NCBI GenBank assembly: GCA_947629915.1 | Contig: CANRFN010000004.1 | Span: 47,525-111,524, forward strand | Origin: an uncultured Oscillospiraceae bacterium | GTDB taxonomy: Bacteria > Bacillota > Clostridia > Oscillospirales > Oscillospiraceae | DNA: 64,000 bases | Direction: 5' to 3' | Part shown: positions 1-9,823 of the stretch, in pieces | Layout: every line of letters starts with the position of its first letter | Position numbering within the stretch: the first letter of the stretch is position 1 | Made by a program: the position numbers and the translations under genes | Notes under the pieces: generated by a model | Databases searched by the model: none | Seen by the model: only the letters and a program-made list of their open reading frames with translations | What the model was told of the DNA's origin: nothing

Positions 1-139
1 ATTGCAAGCCCTGTTTTTCCAAGATCCCGCAGGTATGGGCTTCCTTTTCCGTGCAAACTATCCCAAGATTGGTTGAAATCGATACGAAACACGCCGCGTC
101 TGCCCCCACACAGGGGCAAACGGTGCGCCGGTTTGCTCT

Positions 140-1453
140 CTATCCGCTGCAGCCCAGCTCCTCCAGGGCGGCCTGCAGCGGGGCGTCCAGGCCCCGCCTC
201 AGATCGGCGATCTGAGTGCCCACCAATCGGTCCGGCGAAATCCCCCGGCCGATGAACTCCGTGCCGTCCAGGAGCGTGTAGTACACCGAGCAGATCCGGG
301 CCCTGCCCCCGCCGGGGAGAGACAGCAGCACGGGGGTGCCGGTGGAGCCGAAGGTGGGGGTGCCGATGATCCTGGCCCGATGATTGCTCCGGAAGAGGGC
401 AGTGAGGTCTTCCGCGGCGGATACGGTGCCCCGGGCGGTGAGCAGCACCATGGGTCCAGAATAGAGGGCCTTGTGCTCAGGAGTTCCAAAGCTGTCCTCG
501 TAGGTCCGGCAGAGAGTTCGGCTCCTGTACGCCTGGGCCTCCTCCAGTTCTCCCGGCTCCAGGAGGCCGCTCTTCCAGTTTTCCTGCTGCTCTTCCGGGG
601 TCGTGCGGAGGAGCTGGCTGGCACTGGCGGCGCCCAGGCCGTCCAGAATCCGAGTGCGCTTGCGGCAGCCGCGGAATTTCCCGGAGAGAAAGAGCTCTGC
701 AATGCGGGCGCCGTATAGTGTCATGCCGCCGATGTTGTGCCGGAGGTCCAGGATCACACCTCGGAGGCTGGGGTGTTCCCGGATGGCTGCGGCGATGGCC
801 GGGGCGGCATCGTCTGTGCGGAGGTCATCTGTGCGGATGTACAGGATGTCGCCGGCATAGAGGCGCAAGGCCGGCCGGTCCTGAGACAACATCATACAGG
901 GCACTGGCACCTCCGGGGACGGTACTGTCTGCATCTCCAGTCTCCCCTTCTCCAGGGCAAAGGTCCAGCTGCCCTTGGAGGTCTCCAGCACATTCCCTTT
1001 TGGCCGCAGAAACAGCGGCAGCAGCCGGCCCAACGCATCCGGGCTGATGTAGTCCCCCACCCGATAGGTGTATCGGGCCAGCTGTTCCCGGATCTTCTGG
1101 AAGGGGATGCCGTTCACCGCCAGCACCTCCCCCATGAGAAAGGGCACACCCTCCGCCGCGGCAGCCCCCACACAGTACCGCCCCTCCGCGTAGAGCAGCT
1201 GGAACGGCAGGCGCCCCCGCTCTGCCAGCAGCTGCCGGGGCGGCAGCACCTCGGTGTGTCCGTCCCGCAGCAGATTCAGAAACTCCATCAGCAGCAGATG
1301 GTGCTCCAGTTCCCCTTTCACCGCCAGCACCTTGTCCAGATAGGTGCGGTAGGTCTCGTCCCAGTCCAGGGAGAGCCGGTGAAAGCCGGGGTAGAGCAGG
1401 CCGGCCTCCCGCCAGAGGAGAGACAGGTCCAGTATGCGGTCTGATGCGGTCAT
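140..1453 (-). CDS. S41-family (tail-specific protease-like) peptidase
   Basis: A 437-residue protein with the core of the S41 serine peptidases, which cleave near the C terminus of partly unfolded proteins. Residues 235-243 give the LDLRHNIGG strand-turn typical of the family. The stretch near 340-350 (TARGTVSAAED) carries the expected nucleophile Ser345, and a G-T-P-T-F-G-S-T-G loop follows at 364-372. The N-terminal half has no recognised domain and no PDZ domain is evident; no signal peptide is seen, so it may be cytoplasmic. I place the start at the ATG at 1453 because an AAGGAGG lies just upstream (1463-1469); a longer reading frame runs on to 1882 but crosses the divergent permease gene and looks spurious. 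The general base Lys is not assigned. Family call firm, substrate unknown. Confidence 0.8.
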   Translation of the reverse strand: MTASDRILDLSLLWREAGLLYPGFHRLSLDWDETYRTYLDKVLAVKGELEHHLLLMEFLNLLRDGHTEVLPPRQLLAERGRLPFQLLYAEGRYCVGAAAAEGVPFLMGEVLAVNGIPFQKIREQLARYTYRVGDYISPDALGRLLPLFLRPKGNVLETSKGSWTFALEKGRLEMQTVPSPEVPVPCMMLSQDRPALRLYAGDILYIRTDDLRTDDAAPAIAAAIREHPSLRGVILDLRHNIGGMTLYGARIAELFLSGKFRGCRKRTRILDGLGAASASQLLRTTPEEQQENWKSGLLEPGELEEAQAYRSRTLCRTYEDSFGTPEHKALYSGPMVLLTARGTVSAAEDLTALFRSNHRARIIGTPTFGSTGTPVLLSLPGGGRARICSVYYTLLDGTEFIGRGISPDRLVGTQIADLRRGLDAPLQAALEELGCSG

Positions 1454-1631
1454 GGGAATGCGCCTCCTTGCAACTTCCCATGATACGGCAGTTTCCCGGC
1501 AAATGCAATCGACCCATGTATGGAAAGGGCAAACATTCCGTAAATTGTCCGGAGAGGGCCGAAGACGCAGTGAGATGCATACTTTTCCCCGCCCTGGAGA
1601 CAATACCCCATACCACAAAGGGGGTCTCTCT

Positions 1632-2000
1632 ATGGCAGAGGAATCACACACATCCCGGATAAAGTACGCCCTGGCTGGTGGATTTGCCGGCCTCGCCAAT
1701 GGGTTTTTCGGGGGCGGCGGCGGCATGTTGCTGGTACCGCTGCTCATGGGGCCCTGCAAATGCAGCCCCCGAAAGGCCTTTGCCACATCGGTGGCGGTGA
1801 TCGTCCCCCTCTGCGCCCTCTCCGCCATCGTATACTGGTCTCGGGGCAGTCTGGACTTCGCGCTGGCCCTGCCATATCTCATCGGAGGCCTCCTCGGCGG
1901 CCTTCTCAGCGGAAAGCTCTTTCAGAAAGTCTCCATGACCTGGCTCCGGCAGGGATTTGCCCTTCTCATCCTGTACGGCGCCGTGCAGGCTCTGCTATGA
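1632..2000 (+). CDS. Half-size TauE/SafE permease, first subunit
   Basis: A 122-residue hydrophobic protein of about four membrane helices with a run of glycines (GFFGGGGG, about residues 24-31), the hallmark loop of the TauE/SafE sulfite/organosulfonate exporter family. Full-length family members have about 250 residues and two such halves, so this is one half. The start was chosen at the ATG preceded by AAAGGGGG. Its stop overlaps the next start in an ATGA, so the two are translationally coupled and probably assemble as a heterodimer. Transported anion unknown. Confidence 0.8.
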   Translation: MAEESHTSRIKYALAGGFAGLANGFFGGGGGMLLVPLLMGPCKCSPRKAFATSVAVIVPLCALSAIVYWSRGSLDFALALPYLIGGLLGGLLSGKLFQKVSMTWLRQGFALLILYGAVQALL

Positions 2001-2383
2001 GCGCCGCGGTCTCCTTCCTTCTGGCAGTGCTGGCGGGTCTTCTCACCGGGATTCTCTCCGGCTTCGGGGTTGGCGGCGGCTCGCTGCTGCTCATCTACCT
2101 CACCGGCTTTGCCCACATCCCCCAGAACCTGGCCCAGGGGGTGAACCTGCTGTACTTTCTCCCCGCCGCGGCGGCCGCCCTGCCCAGCCATGTGAAAAAC
2201 GGCTGCATCGAGAAGCGGGCACTGCTCCCCGCCATCGGGGCCGGCCTTCTCTGCAGCGGTGTGGCGGCCTGGCTGGCCACTTCCCTGGACACGGAGCTAC
2301 TCCGAAAGTGCTTTGGAGGATATCTTCTCCTCGTGGGGCTGCGAGAGCTCTTCCGGCCGGGCAAAGAGCGGAACAACGGCTGA
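1997..2383 (+). CDS. Half-size TauE/SafE permease, second subunit
   Basis: A 128-residue membrane protein with the same fold signature as its upstream partner: about four hydrophobic segments and a GFGVGGGSLLL loop near residues 22-32. It starts inside the stop codon of the preceding gene (ATGA). Paired half-length TauE/SafE genes are found in Clostridia; the pair here is therefore probably functional rather than a frameshifted full-length gene, since each half has its own glycine motif and start. The converging eno gene lies 73 bp beyond. Confidence 0.8.
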   Translation: MSAAVSFLLAVLAGLLTGILSGFGVGGGSLLLIYLTGFAHIPQNLAQGVNLLYFLPAAAAALPSHVKNGCIEKRALLPAIGAGLLCSGVAAWLATSLDTELLRKCFGGYLLLVGLRELFRPGKERNNG

Positions 2384-2409
2384 GACAAATCATAGCCGGG
2401 GAAAAGGAA

Positions 2410-2441
2410 GTCCCCGCCGGCAGCACAATGCCGGCGGGGAC
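2410..2441 (-). terminator. Rho-independent terminator of eno
   Basis: A perfect 13-bp stem (2410-2422 with 2429-2441) with a 6-nt loop. Read on the minus strand it is followed by a T-rich stretch (TTCCTTTT), so it ends eno transcription. It sits between convergent genes and may also slow readthrough from the permease pair. Confidence 0.8.
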
Positions 2442-2456
2442 TGGGTCTTGTGCCCC

Positions 2457-3866
<1,410 letters not shown>

Positions 3867-3997
3867 CTATGCTGGAAATCCAGTCCAGGGATTGGACGGC
3901 GCACACAAAGAGCGGCGGCACCCATCGGAGATGCCGCCACTCCTTCGATCTCTTTTTCATTTTTCTATCGCACATAGCGCTGCAAAGCGGAGTAAAA

Positions 3998-4026
3998 GCA
4001 CCCGCCTGGCGGCGCCAGGCGGGTGC
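3998..4026 (-). terminator. Terminator after gpmI
   Basis: A 13-bp GC-rich inverted repeat (3998-4010 with 4014-4026), loop of 3 nt, eight bases beyond the gpmI stop. On the minus strand the stem is followed by TTTTACT. The short U-tract suggests partial termination, leaving some readthrough into eno. Confidence 0.7.
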
Positions 4027-4033
4027 AAAGAGA

Positions 4034-5554
4034 TTAGTGCACGATCAGGGATTCGCCGGTCATCTCGGCGGGCTGCTCCAGACCCATCAGGTCCAGCATG
4101 GTGGGGCAGAGGTCCGCCAGGCGGCCGTCTTTCAGCTTGACGTCAGCGCCCACAACGCAGCAGGGCACCAGGTTGGTGGTGTGCGCTGTGAAGGGGGAGC
4201 CGTCTGCGTCCAGCATGTGCTCGGCGTTGCCGTGGTCTGCGGTGATGATGCACACGCCGCCCTGCTTCAGGGTGGCGTCCACCACCTGGGAGACGCCCTC
4301 GTCCACCGCCTCAGCGGCCTTCACGGCGGCGTCAAAGACGCCGGTGTGGCCCACCATATCGCAGTTGGCGAAGTTCAGGATGACCACATCGTACTTGCCG
4401 CTCTCGATGCGGGCCACGCACTCCTTGGCCACCAGGGGCTCGCTCATCTCGGGCTGGAGGTCGTAGGTGGCCACCTTCGGGCTGGGGATCAGGCAGCGGT
4501 CCTCGCCGGGGAAGACCTTCTCCACGCCGCCATTGAAGAAGAAGGTGACATGGGCGTACTTCTCGGTCTCGGCAATCCGCAGCTGGGTCATGCCCAGGTT
4601 GGAGATATACTCGCCGAAGATGTTCTGCAGGGTCTCCTTGGGATAGGCGATCTCCACGTTGGGCATGGAGGCGTCATAGGAGGTGGTGCACACATAGTGC
4701 AGGGGGAAGAAGCCCTTTTTACGCTCGAAGCCCTTGAAGTCCGGGTCCACCAGGGAGCGGGTGATCTCCCGGGCGCGGTCCGGGCGGAAGTTCATGAAGA
4801 GGATGGCATCGTTGGGGCCGATCTCCGCGTCCTTGCAGGTCACCACAGGGACCATGAACTCATCGGTGACGCCGGCGTCATAGGACTTCTGCACGGCGTC
4901 CACGGGGTCTGGGTTGAACACGGCGCTCTCGCCGTACACCATGGCCGCATAGGCCTTCTCCAGGCGGTCCCAGTTGGTGTCCCGGTCCATGGCGTAGTAG
5001 CGGCCCTCTACGGTGGCGATCTTGGCGCCGTACTGGTCGCAGGTGGCCTTCATCTGGGCCACGAAGTCCCTGCCGGAGGTGGGCGGTACATCGCGGCCGT
5101 CCAGGAAGCAGTGGACGTAGATCTTCTTGGCGCCCATGTCGTGGGCCAGCTTCACAGCGGCCTGGATGTGGGTGATGTGGGAGTGCACGCCGCCGTTGGA
5201 CATGAGGCCGTAGATGTGGACTGCCGTGCCGGCGTCCACCGCGGCCTGGATGGCCTTGCGGTACACGGGGTTCTGGAAGAAGGTGCCCTCCTGGATGGCC
5301 TTGGTGATCTTGGGCAGGTCCTGGAACACCACCCGGCCGGCGCCGATGTTGGTATGTCCTACCTCACTGTTGCCCATCTGCCCGTCCGGCAGGCCCACGT
5401 CCAGGCCGGAGGCAGACAGTCTGCAGATGGGGTTGTCGGCAAAAAGCTTGTCCAGATGAGGGGTGTTGGCTGCGGCGATGGCGTTGTCCCCGGGGACTTG
5501 GGAGTTGGAGATGCCAAAGCCGTCCATAATGATTAAGGTAGCAGGCTTTTTCAT
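4034..5554 (-). CDS. gpmI: 2,3-bisphosphoglycerate-independent phosphoglycerate mutase
   Basis: A 506-residue cofactor-independent phosphoglycerate mutase of the alkaline phosphatase superfamily, interconverting 3- and 2-phosphoglycerate with two Mn ions. The N terminus carries the metal-binding MDGFG motif and the catalytic serine lies in GQMGNSEVGHTNIGAGR near residue 62. The HIYGLMSNGGVHSH and FLDGRDVPPTSG segments of the substrate domain and the C-terminal ITADHGNAEHM metal site are intact. It starts 29 bp after the tpiA stop, so both belong to one operon with pgk and trmL. Confidence 0.97.
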   Translation of the reverse strand: MKKPATLIIMDGFGISNSQVPGDNAIAAANTPHLDKLFADNPICRLSASGLDVGLPDGQMGNSEVGHTNIGAGRVVFQDLPKITKAIQEGTFFQNPVYRKAIQAAVDAGTAVHIYGLMSNGGVHSHITHIQAAVKLAHDMGAKKIYVHCFLDGRDVPPTSGRDFVAQMKATCDQYGAKIATVEGRYYAMDRDTNWDRLEKAYAAMVYGESAVFNPDPVDAVQKSYDAGVTDEFMVPVVTCKDAEIGPNDAILFMNFRPDRAREITRSLVDPDFKGFERKKGFFPLHYVCTTSYDASMPNVEIAYPKETLQNIFGEYISNLGMTQLRIAETEKYAHVTFFFNGGVEKVFPGEDRCLIPSPKVATYDLQPEMSEPLVAKECVARIESGKYDVVILNFANCDMVGHTGVFDAAVKAAEAVDEGVSQVVDATLKQGGVCIITADHGNAEHMLDADGSPFTAHTTNLVPCCVVGADVKLKDGRLADLCPTMLDLMGLEQPAEMTGESLIVH

Positions 5555-5583
5555 ATCCGTACAACCTTTCTAGTAATGTGAGA

Positions 5584-6354
5584 TTACTGGTTGGCGGCCG
5601 CGATGATGGCCGCAAAATCGTCCGGCTTGAGAGATGCACCGCCGATGAGGCCGCCGTCGATGTCCGGCTGGGCCAGAAGCTCTGCAGCGTTCTTGGCGTT
5701 CATGGAACCGCCGTACTGGATGGTGAGGGCCCGTGCCACCCGAGCGCCGTACATCTTGCGCACGGTGAAGCGGATGTGCGCACACACCTCGCCGGCCTGC
5801 TCTGCGGTGGCGGTCTTGCCGGTGCCGATGGCCCAGATGGGCTCATAGGCGATGATCACATGGCGCATGGCGCTGTCGTCCAGGCCGGTGAGCGCCGCCT
5901 TCACCTGATAGGCGATGAGCTCCTCGGTGACGCCGTACTCGCGCTGCTCCAGGCTCTCGCCCACGCAGACGATGGTCTTGAGGCCCACATTCAGTGCTGC
6001 CTTGATCTTCTTGTTGACGGCGAAATCGGTCTCGTTGTAGTACTGGCGCCGCTCGGAGTGGCCGAGGATGACATACCGGGCGCCCACGTCCCGCAGCATA
6101 TCGGCAGTGACTTCACCGGTGAAGGCGCCGTGGTCTTCGTAGTGGCAGTTCTCCGCGCCGATGGCGAGGTGGGCATCCTTGAACGCCTTGACGGCGCCCG
6201 GGATGTTCACGTAGGGCACGCAGAGCACCACATCACACCACTTATGCCGGCCCAGTTTGGGCTTGATGGCATCGGCGAATTCCTTGGTGGCGGTGAGGTT
6301 GTTGTTCATCTTCCAGTTGCCGGCAATAACGGTCTTGCGGTACTTGAGGTTCAT
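5584..6354 (-). CDS. tpiA: Triosephosphate isomerase
   Basis: A 256-residue TIM-barrel enzyme interconverting dihydroxyacetone phosphate and glyceraldehyde-3-phosphate. The substrate-binding GNWKMN, catalytic His in ILGHSERRQYY and catalytic Glu in AYEPIWAIGTGKTAT are all present, as is the C-terminal YGGSMNAKN phosphate loop. It lies 34 bp after pgk and 29 bp before gpmI. It also draws on glyceraldehyde-3-phosphate made by the deoC pathway encoded at 37 kb. Confidence 0.97.
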   Translation of the reverse strand: MNLKYRKTVIAGNWKMNNNLTATKEFADAIKPKLGRHKWCDVVLCVPYVNIPGAVKAFKDAHLAIGAENCHYEDHGAFTGEVTADMLRDVGARYVILGHSERRQYYNETDFAVNKKIKAALNVGLKTIVCVGESLEQREYGVTEELIAYQVKAALTGLDDSAMRHVIIAYEPIWAIGTGKTATAEQAGEVCAHIRFTVRKMYGARVARALTIQYGGSMNAKNAAELLAQPDIDGGLIGGASLKPDDFAAIIAAANQ

Positions 6355-6388
6355 CGTGATACTGACTCCTTTTTCTCTGAGCTGCGCC

Positions 6389-7669
6389 TTACTTGTCCAG
6401 CAGGCAGGCCACGCCGGGCAGTTCCTTGCCCTCCATGAACTCCAGGGAGGCGCCGCCGCCGGTGGAGATGTGGCTCATCTTGTCTGCATAGCCCAGCTGC
6501 TGCACAGCGGCCGCGCTGTCGCCGCCACCGATGATGGTGATGGCGTTGGTCTTGCTCAGAGCTTCCGCCATGGCCTTGGTGCCAACGGCGAACTTCTCGA
6601 ACTCAAACACGCCCATGGGGCCGTTCCAGATCACAGTGCCGGCATCGGCAACGGCCTGGCAGTAGAGCTCGATGGTCTTGGGGCCGATGTCCAGTCCCTG
6701 CCAGCCAGCGGGGATCTCGCCGTTGGCCACGACCTGGGTGTTGGCATCGGGGGAGAAGGCGTCCGCGATGACGGTGTCCACAGGCAGCAGGAGCTTGACG
6801 CCCTTGTCTGCGGCCTTCTTCACCATGTCTCTGGCATAGTCCTCCCAATCGGCCTCCAGCAGGGAGTCGCCGATCTGGCCGCCCTGGGCAGCTGCGAAGG
6901 TGTATGCCATACCGCCGCCGATGATGACGGTGTCGGCGATCTCCAGCAGGTTGTTGATGACGCCGATCTTGGTGGAGACTTTGGATCCGCCCAGAATGGC
7001 GACAAGAGGACGCTTGGGGTTGGCCAGTGCGCCGCCGATGAAGTCCAGCTCCTTCTGGATCAGGAAGCCGGAGACTGCGGGCAGATAGTCTGCCACGCCG
7101 GCGGTGGAGGCGTGGGCGCGGTGCACAGCGCCGAACGCATCGGAGACATAGACGCCGTCTGCGCCGGCCAGATCGGCCAGGGCCTTGGCGGTCTTGGGAT
7201 CGTTCTTGGTCTCACCCTTCTCAAAGCGGGTGTTCTGCAGCAGCATGATCTCGCCGGGCTTCAGGGCAGCGGCCTTGGCCTGGGCATCGGGACCCACCAC
7301 ATCGTCCGCCAGGATGACGGGCTTGCCCAGCAGCTCGCTGAGGCGGGCGGCCACGGGCTCCATGCGCAGGGCCTTCAGGGACTTCTGCCAGGCCTCTTCG
7401 GTGATGGAGGCCTCGTCCTTGCCCTTCTCCAGCTGCTTCTTCTTGTAGGACTCAAAGGTGGCCACCGGCTTGCCCAGGTGAGAGCAGGCGATCACGGCAG
7501 CGCCCTGGTCCAGCAGGTACTGGATGGTGGGGAGAGCGGCGCGGATGCGCTTGTCATCGGTGATGGCACCGCTGCCCTTTTTGTCCTGGGGCACATTGAA
7601 GTCGCAGCGCAGCAGCACTTTCTTGCCGGCGACATCAATATCCTTCACAGTCTTCTTGTTGTAGTTCAT
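6389..7669 (-). CDS. pgk: Phosphoglycerate kinase
   Basis: A 426-residue phosphoglycerate kinase (family usually about 390-420), making ATP from 1,3-bisphosphoglycerate. Seen are the N-terminal [10 protein letters not shown] loop, the SHLGKP substrate loop, the [10 protein letters not shown] hinge-side motif, [17 protein letters not shown] and the nucleotide-binding [11 protein letters not shown] start it at the ATG at 7669, preceded by a GGAG; a frame-open extension to 7714 has no ribosome site. No gapdh gene lies in the operon, so glyceraldehyde-3-phosphate dehydrogenase must be elsewhere. Confidence 0.96.
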   Translation of the reverse strand: MNYNKKTVKDIDVAGKKVLLRCDFNVPQDKKGSGAITDDKRIRAALPTIQYLLDQGAAVIACSHLGKPVATFESYKKKQLEKGKDEASITEEAWQKSLKALRMEPVAARLSELLGKPVILADDVVGPDAQAKAAALKPGEIMLLQNTRFEKGETKNDPKTAKALADLAGADGVYVSDAFGAVHRAHASTAGVADYLPAVSGFLIQKELDFIGGALANPKRPLVAILGGSKVSTKIGVINNLLEIADTVIIGGGMAYTFAAAQGGQIGDSLLEADWEDYARDMVKKAADKGVKLLLPVDTVIADAFSPDANTQVVANGEIPAGWQGLDIGPKTIELYCQAVADAGTVIWNGPMGVFEFEKFAVGTKAMAEALSKTNAITIIGGGDSAAAVQQLGYADKMSHISTGGGASLEFMEGKELPGVACLLDK

Positions 7670-7717
7670 GGGAAAGCTCCTTCCATTATAATGATGCATC
7701 AACGTTAAAGGCACAAA

Positions 7718-8218
7718 CTACAGGGGTTTGAGGTTTGCCATCTCGCCCGCACCGCTGAGTCCGGGGAAGCCCTGCTGCCGCAGGGCCTCGTAGCAGAGCA
7801 CTGCTACCGAGTTGGCCAGGTTCAGGCTTCTGGCGCCCTCCCGCATGGGCAGGCGCAGGCAGCGGTCATAGTGTGCCATGCGGAACCACTCCGGCAGCCC
7901 TGCGGTCTCCTTGCCGAAAAAGAGCCAGCAGCCGTCTCGGAATACCCCTCGGGTGTAGTCCCCAGGGGCCTTGGTGGTGGCCAGCCACAGGTCCTCCCCC
8001 GCCTCCGGATGCCGTGCAAAGAGGGCCTCCAGATTGGGATAGACAGACAGGTCCACCATCGGCCAGTAGTCCAAGCCGGCGCGGCGCACCGCCCGCTCGC
8101 TGATGTCAAAGCCCAGCGGCTCGATGAGATGCAGGCGGCTACCCGTAGCTGCGCACGTTCTGGCAATGTTGCCGCAGTTCTGAGGAATCTCCGGCTCCAC
8201 CAACACAATATTGACCAT
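7718..8218 (-). CDS. trmL: tRNA (cytidine(34)-2'-O)-methyltransferase, TrmL/YibK type
   Basis: A 166-residue SPOUT-class methyltransferase that methylates the wobble ribose of certain leucine tRNAs using S-adenosylmethionine. The trefoil-knot motifs are clear: PEIPQNCGNIARTC at the N terminus, LFFGKETAGLPEW in the middle and LPMREGARSLNLANSVAV near the C terminus. Start at 8218 follows GGGGGAGGG. It is the first gene of the glycolytic operon, 48 bp ahead of pgk, an unusual position that would link its level to glycolytic expression. Confidence 0.92.
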   Translation of the reverse strand: MVNIVLVEPEIPQNCGNIARTCAATGSRLHLIEPLGFDISERAVRRAGLDYWPMVDLSVYPNLEALFARHPEAGEDLWLATTKAPGDYTRGVFRDGCWLFFGKETAGLPEWFRMAHYDRCLRLPMREGARSLNLANSVAVLCYEALRQQGFPGLSGAGEMANLKPL

Positions 8219-8245
8219 GAAAACCCTCCCCCAGACCAATCGCCA

Positions 8246-8274
8246 TTATAAGCACTCCCCATGCAAAGTGCAAG
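8246..8274 (-). promoter_or_regulatory. Promoter for the trmL-pgk-tpiA-gpmI operon
   Basis: On the minus strand TTGCAC and TATAAT are separated by exactly 17 bp, a near-consensus housekeeping promoter, and the -10 ends 28 bp before the trmL start. It is the only strong promoter seen ahead of the glycolytic genes. Confidence 0.75.
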
Positions 8275-8505
8275 GGGGTAATCTGGCAAAGCTGATACGA
8301 TTTCACCGCTTTTTGCCGTCACTTTGCCAAAAAAATCGCGGTACGCGGATTTTTTGGGACTTTTCGCCCCTTCCGCAGTCCATGGCACAGAATTGGAAAA
8401 TTTCCAAAAATCAGATGGAACCTTTTCCCCCTCACTCCGTCTAAGGGGTACAGGCGGAATCGCCGCCTGTCTCGCCCGAATAAAAAATACATTGAGGTGG
8501 ATTCC

Positions 8506-9708
8506 ATGAAGAAACTGCTTGCTCTCCTCCTGGCCGGGATGATGATTCTGGCCATGGCGGCCTGCGGCAACGGCGGCGCCGGCAACTCCCAGCCCCCTGC
8601 CGACACGCCGAGCCAGGACGCCGCAACCCCCACTGATCCCCCGGCCGAGCCCACGGATGCGCCCGCCGAGCCCACAGATGCGCCCACCGATACCCCCGAG
8701 GACCCCGGCGATGACGCCCGGGATCTCACCGCCTTCTACAACACCATGTTCCCCGAGGCCGTGGCCTCCGGCCTCACGCTGGTCCCCATGGAGGGCGACA
8801 TGCTGGAGTACGCCTATCCAGGCCTCGCAGCTATGGATCTGAAGCAGATGGTGGTATACGGCCCTCTGATGAGCGCCGTGGCCTATGAGATCGCGCTGGT
8901 GGAGGCCCCCGATGCCGCCACCGCCAGTGCAGTGAAGGCCCTTCTGGACAGCCGGATCTCCACCATGCAGAACGATCAGGGCAACTACCCCGCCGTCACG
9001 GAGATGTGGCAGACCAGCGCCTTCGCGGAGGAGGACGGCAATTATCTGATGCTGGTGGTGGGTGAAAACGCCCAGGAAGAGGTCAACTGGTTCCACACCT
9101 ACATCGAGAACGCCTCCATCCGGGAGCCCGCCGTCTATGACCCCAACAGCGGCGGCGTGGACGATGAATTTGGCGGCAGCGAAGACGCAGACCCGGAAGG
9201 CGGCGGTGGCGTTGTCCCCCCGATCTTTGTCCCCGGCGGCCCGGACAACCCGGGGGTTGGCGGCGAAGTGGGCGGCGGCTCCGATGAGGAAGTGCTCCCC
9301 TGCGAGCCCGCCCCGGAGGGCAGCGCGGATCTGGAGGGCTTCTTCGACTCCGTCACCATGGCCCACGACTGCAACCTGGGCTGGATGGACGACCTCTATC
9401 TGAAGGATCACATCGCCGGCGTGGTCTCCCTGCCCGCCTATCAACGCGCCTTCTACGCCCCCGCCATGACCGGCGTGGCCCAGGAGATGCTGCTGGTCCA
9501 GCTGCAGAACGCCGAGGACGTGCAGACCCTGACGGACACCCTGAACGAGTACGTGCAGAACATGATCAACGGCGGCGCGGACTACCCCTCCACCATGGAG
9601 CAGTGGGAAAAGAACGCCCGGGTGGTCTCCAACGGCAACTACGTGATGCTGGTGGTCCACGGGGACAGCGATGCCATCGTGGACGAGTTCAACGCGCTCT
9701 TCGCCTGA
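8506..9708 (+). CDS. Lipoprotein with two DUF4358-like domains
   Basis: A 400-residue lipoprotein: signal segment MKKLLALLLAGMM, lipobox ending LAMAAC, then a Pro/Thr/Asp-rich linker. Two similar domains follow, about residues 65-185 and 265-400, each with a TAFYNTMF or EGFFDSV-like opening and a late GNYxMLVV strand preceded by YPxxxxxW. This matches the DUF4358 pattern of Clostridia, whose function is unknown. The ATG at 8506 is used because GAGGTGG precedes it. It sits ahead of MBOAT and DHHW genes, a pairing suggesting a role at the cell surface. Confidence 0.75.
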   Translation: MKKLLALLLAGMMILAMAACGNGGAGNSQPPADTPSQDAATPTDPPAEPTDAPAEPTDAPTDTPEDPGDDARDLTAFYNTMFPEAVASGLTLVPMEGDMLEYAYPGLAAMDLKQMVVYGPLMSAVAYEIALVEAPDAATASAVKALLDSRISTMQNDQGNYPAVTEMWQTSAFAEEDGNYLMLVVGENAQEEVNWFHTYIENASIREPAVYDPNSGGVDDEFGGSEDADPEGGGGVVPPIFVPGGPDNPGVGGEVGGGSDEEVLPCEPAPEGSADLEGFFDSVTMAHDCNLGWMDDLYLKDHIAGVVSLPAYQRAFYAPAMTGVAQEMLLVQLQNAEDVQTLTDTLNEYVQNMINGGADYPSTMEQWEKNARVVSNGNYVMLVVHGDSDAIVDEFNALFA

Positions 9709-9721
9709 TCGCACACAAGAA

Positions 9722-9750
9722 TTGACACTTCCCTGAACCTGTTGTACAAT
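9722..9750 (+). promoter_or_regulatory. Consensus-like promoter for the MBOAT-DHHW genes
   Basis: TTGACA and TACAAT separated by exactly 17 bp, between the lipoprotein gene and the MBOAT gene. The predicted transcript would start near 9757, right at the beginning of the hairpin at 9759-9789. Confidence 0.75.
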
Positions 9751-9758
9751 GAGACCTG

Positions 9759-9793
9759 CGGCGGGGGCTGCACACCGCAGCCCCCGCCGTTTT
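9759..9793 (+). terminator. GC-rich hairpin with T-run: terminator or 5' transcript cap
   Basis: A perfect 13-bp stem (9759-9771 with 9777-9789), 5-nt loop, followed by TTTT. It can terminate the lipoprotein transcript. Because a promoter lies directly upstream, it would also form the extreme 5' end of the MBOAT mRNA. Confidence 0.75.
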
Positions 9794-9823
9794 CTGCTCA
9801 ATCCATTTGCCGAGGTGACAGCC

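Noticed and set aside
101..118. TGCCCC/GGGGCA hairpin after the S41 peptidase gene
   Set aside because: Only 6 bp and no T-run on the minus strand, so too weak to call a terminator.
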